From positions 930,001 to 994,000 of the forward strand of contig CP064985.1 in assembly GCA_016699675.1 (NCBI GenBank): DNA of 64,000 bases. The letters are read 5' to 3'. Numbering within the stretch: the first letter of the stretch is position 1; each line of letters starts with the position of its first letter. Shown here piece by piece: positions 63,086 through 64,000 of this stretch. The notes beneath the pieces are model-generated. The model made no database searches. It saw nothing but the letters and a program-made list of their open reading frames with translations, and was not told where the DNA came from. The translations under genes and the position numbers were made by a program. Source of the DNA: Austwickia sp. Its GTDB lineage: Bacteria; Actinomycetota; Actinomycetes; Actinomycetales; Dermatophilaceae.

Positions 63086-64000
63086 TCAGTCGCCGTGCCG
63101 GTCGCGGCCGCCGTGCCGGACGTGCGGCCCCTGGTGGTGCTCCCGCCAGTCGGCCTCGGCGCGGGTCATCTCGGCGCCGCGGCGGGCGAGCTCGGCGTTG
63201 TACGCCTCCAGCGCCGCGTCGTGGTCGCGCTCGGCCTGCCGGTCGGTGCGGCGCGCCTCGTGCTCGTCGGCGCGCATCCACGCGACGCCGGTGAGCAGCG
63301 CGAGGATCAGCATCGGAATCTCGCCGATGCCCCAGGTGATGCCGCCGCCGGCCTGCTGGTCCGCGAGCAACGGGCCGACCCAGGCCATCTTCCCGCCCTG
63401 CTGCAGGGCCGTGAAGAAGTCCCCCGCGAGCAGCGTCGTCGCGGACATGATCGCGATCCCGAAGAAGGCGTGCACGCTCATCGTCACGAACAGCGCGACC
63501 AACCGCAGCGACGGCGGCCACCGCTTCGGGCCGGGGTCGATGCCGATGAGGGACCAGCAGAAGACGTAGCCGGCGAGGAGGAAGTGCACGACCATCGCCA
63601 CGTGCCCGGTGTGCGTCTTCAGCGCCAGCTCGAACAGTCCGGTGAAGTAGAAGACGTACAGCGACCCGGCGAAGTTGATCGAGGCGATGATCGGGTTGCA
63701 GAAGAAGCTCAGCCAGCGGCTGTGCGCGGTGGACAGCAGCAGCTCGCGCGGGCCCATGGTCTTGTCCCGCCGCGCGGGGATCGCGCGGGCCAGCAGCGTG
63801 AGCGGCGCCCCGATGCACAGGAAGATCGGGATGCCCATCGTCAGCATCATGTGCATGAACATGTGCGTCGAGAACTGGACCTTGCCATAGACGCCCGGCG
63901 CCCCGCAGGTCGTCCAGATGAAGAGCAGCCAGCCGAAGGTCCACGCGACCGTACGTCGCAGGTGCCAGGCGTCGCCGCGCTTGGCGAGGCGCCGGACGGC
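63086..64000 (-). CDS. Cytochrome c oxidase assembly protein, CtaG-like, N-terminus outside window
   Basis: 305 residues visible; the frame is open through the right edge. Membrane helices contain WTFGWLLFIWTTCGAPGVYG, then KVQFSTHMFMHMMLTMGIPI, typical of the caa3_CtaG family, followed by WLSFFCNPIIASINFAGSLY and AGYVFCWSLIGIDPGPKRWP. The cytoplasmic end is charged and His-rich (HHQGPHVRHGGRDRHGD). Full actinobacterial members have an extra N-terminal CopD-like domain of several hundred residues, which may lie beyond the window. It is needed for copper insertion into the oxidase in relatives. The nitrilase gene follows after 6 bp. Confidence 0.92.
   Translation of the reverse strand, partial: AVRRLAKRGDAWHLRRTVAWTFGWLLFIWTTCGAPGVYGKVQFSTHMFMHMMLTMGIPIFLCIGAPLTLLARAIPARRDKTMGPRELLLSTAHSRWLSFFCNPIIASINFAGSLYVFYFTGLFELALKTHTGHVAMVVHFLLAGYVFCWSLIGIDPGPKRWPPSLRLVALFVTMSVHAFFGIAIMSATTLLAGDFFTALQQGGKMAWVGPLLADQQAGGGITWGIGEIPMLILALLTGVAWMRADEHEARRTDRQAERDHDAALEAYNAELARRGAEMTRAEADWREHHQGPHVRHGGRDRHGD

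Overview
The window is a 64 kb piece of a very GC-rich chromosome, which I read as an actinomycete, probably a Micrococcales-type organism. Support comes from third-position G/C bias, GTG starts, a GTP-type PEP carboxykinase, a mycothiol-dependent-type enzyme, a PhoP-like regulator with PhoP-type boxes, and a TIGR04222/DUF692 gene pair. The exact genus cannot be read from the sequence. I see no transposase, integrase, phage gene or CRISPR array. The region looks like ordinary chromosome with several accessory clusters.

Layout. 1-7.5 kb: the end of pckG, a small Pro/Gln-rich membrane protein, then a PhoP-like two-component system followed by an ArnT/PMT-type glycosyltransferase and a GT2-GtrA fusion. 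Three matching 11-bp-spaced CACAGG direct repeats tie these genes into one regulon. 7.4-9.9 kb: tRNA-Ser(GCT), a cold-shock protein, a LacI regulator, a CsoR/CstR-like repressor with its own operator, and tRNA-Ser(TGA). 9.9-15.3 kb: a maleylpyruvate-isomerase-like enzyme, a secreted seven-blade lectin-like propeller, a zinc-ribbon membrane protein, two small proteins and NudC. 15.3-20.7 kb: a large ATPase-LuxR regulator coupled to a tiny upstream gene, then cysE and cysK. 20.9-24.9 kb: a membrane Fe-S oxidoreductase with a very long Ala/Pro/Glu tail that carries a repeated peptide. 25-32.2 kb: TauE/SafE, an aldo-keto reductase, an SnoaL/SgcJ-like protein, and a TetR-ABC-ABC exporter operon with a clear TetR operator.

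32.4-35.6 kb holds a damaged locus: a frameshifted MatC-like carrier, a frameshifted PrpF-like isomerase and a LysR regulator without its DNA-binding half. 35.6-38.2 kb encodes a DUF692 (multinuclear iron oxidase family) protein translationally coupled to a TIGR04222 membrane protein that ends in a Gly/Ser/Cys tail, a possible enzyme-substrate pair. 38.3-41.8 kb is a four-gene glycine-betaine-type ABC importer in which every junction is a 4-nt overlap. 41.9-45.5 kb has an acetyltransferase, a membrane protein, dCTP deaminase, a lipoprotein and tRNA-Gly.

45.7-53.8 kb is the most unusual part: four consecutive, 4-nt-overlapping membrane sensor kinases with no response regulator nearby. Two keep the phospho-acceptor His and ATP-binding boxes. 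The other two, alternating with them, have Gly instead of His and eroded ATP boxes, and one of these also carries a frameshift. 54-64 kb returns to ordinary genes: SMP-30, a small protein, CYTH-CHAD, a FadE-type acyl-CoA dehydrogenase, two small membrane proteins, a luciferase-like oxidoreductase, a Pro-rich secreted protein, a nitrilase-family amidase and the start of a CtaG-like cytochrome oxidase assembly protein that runs off the window.
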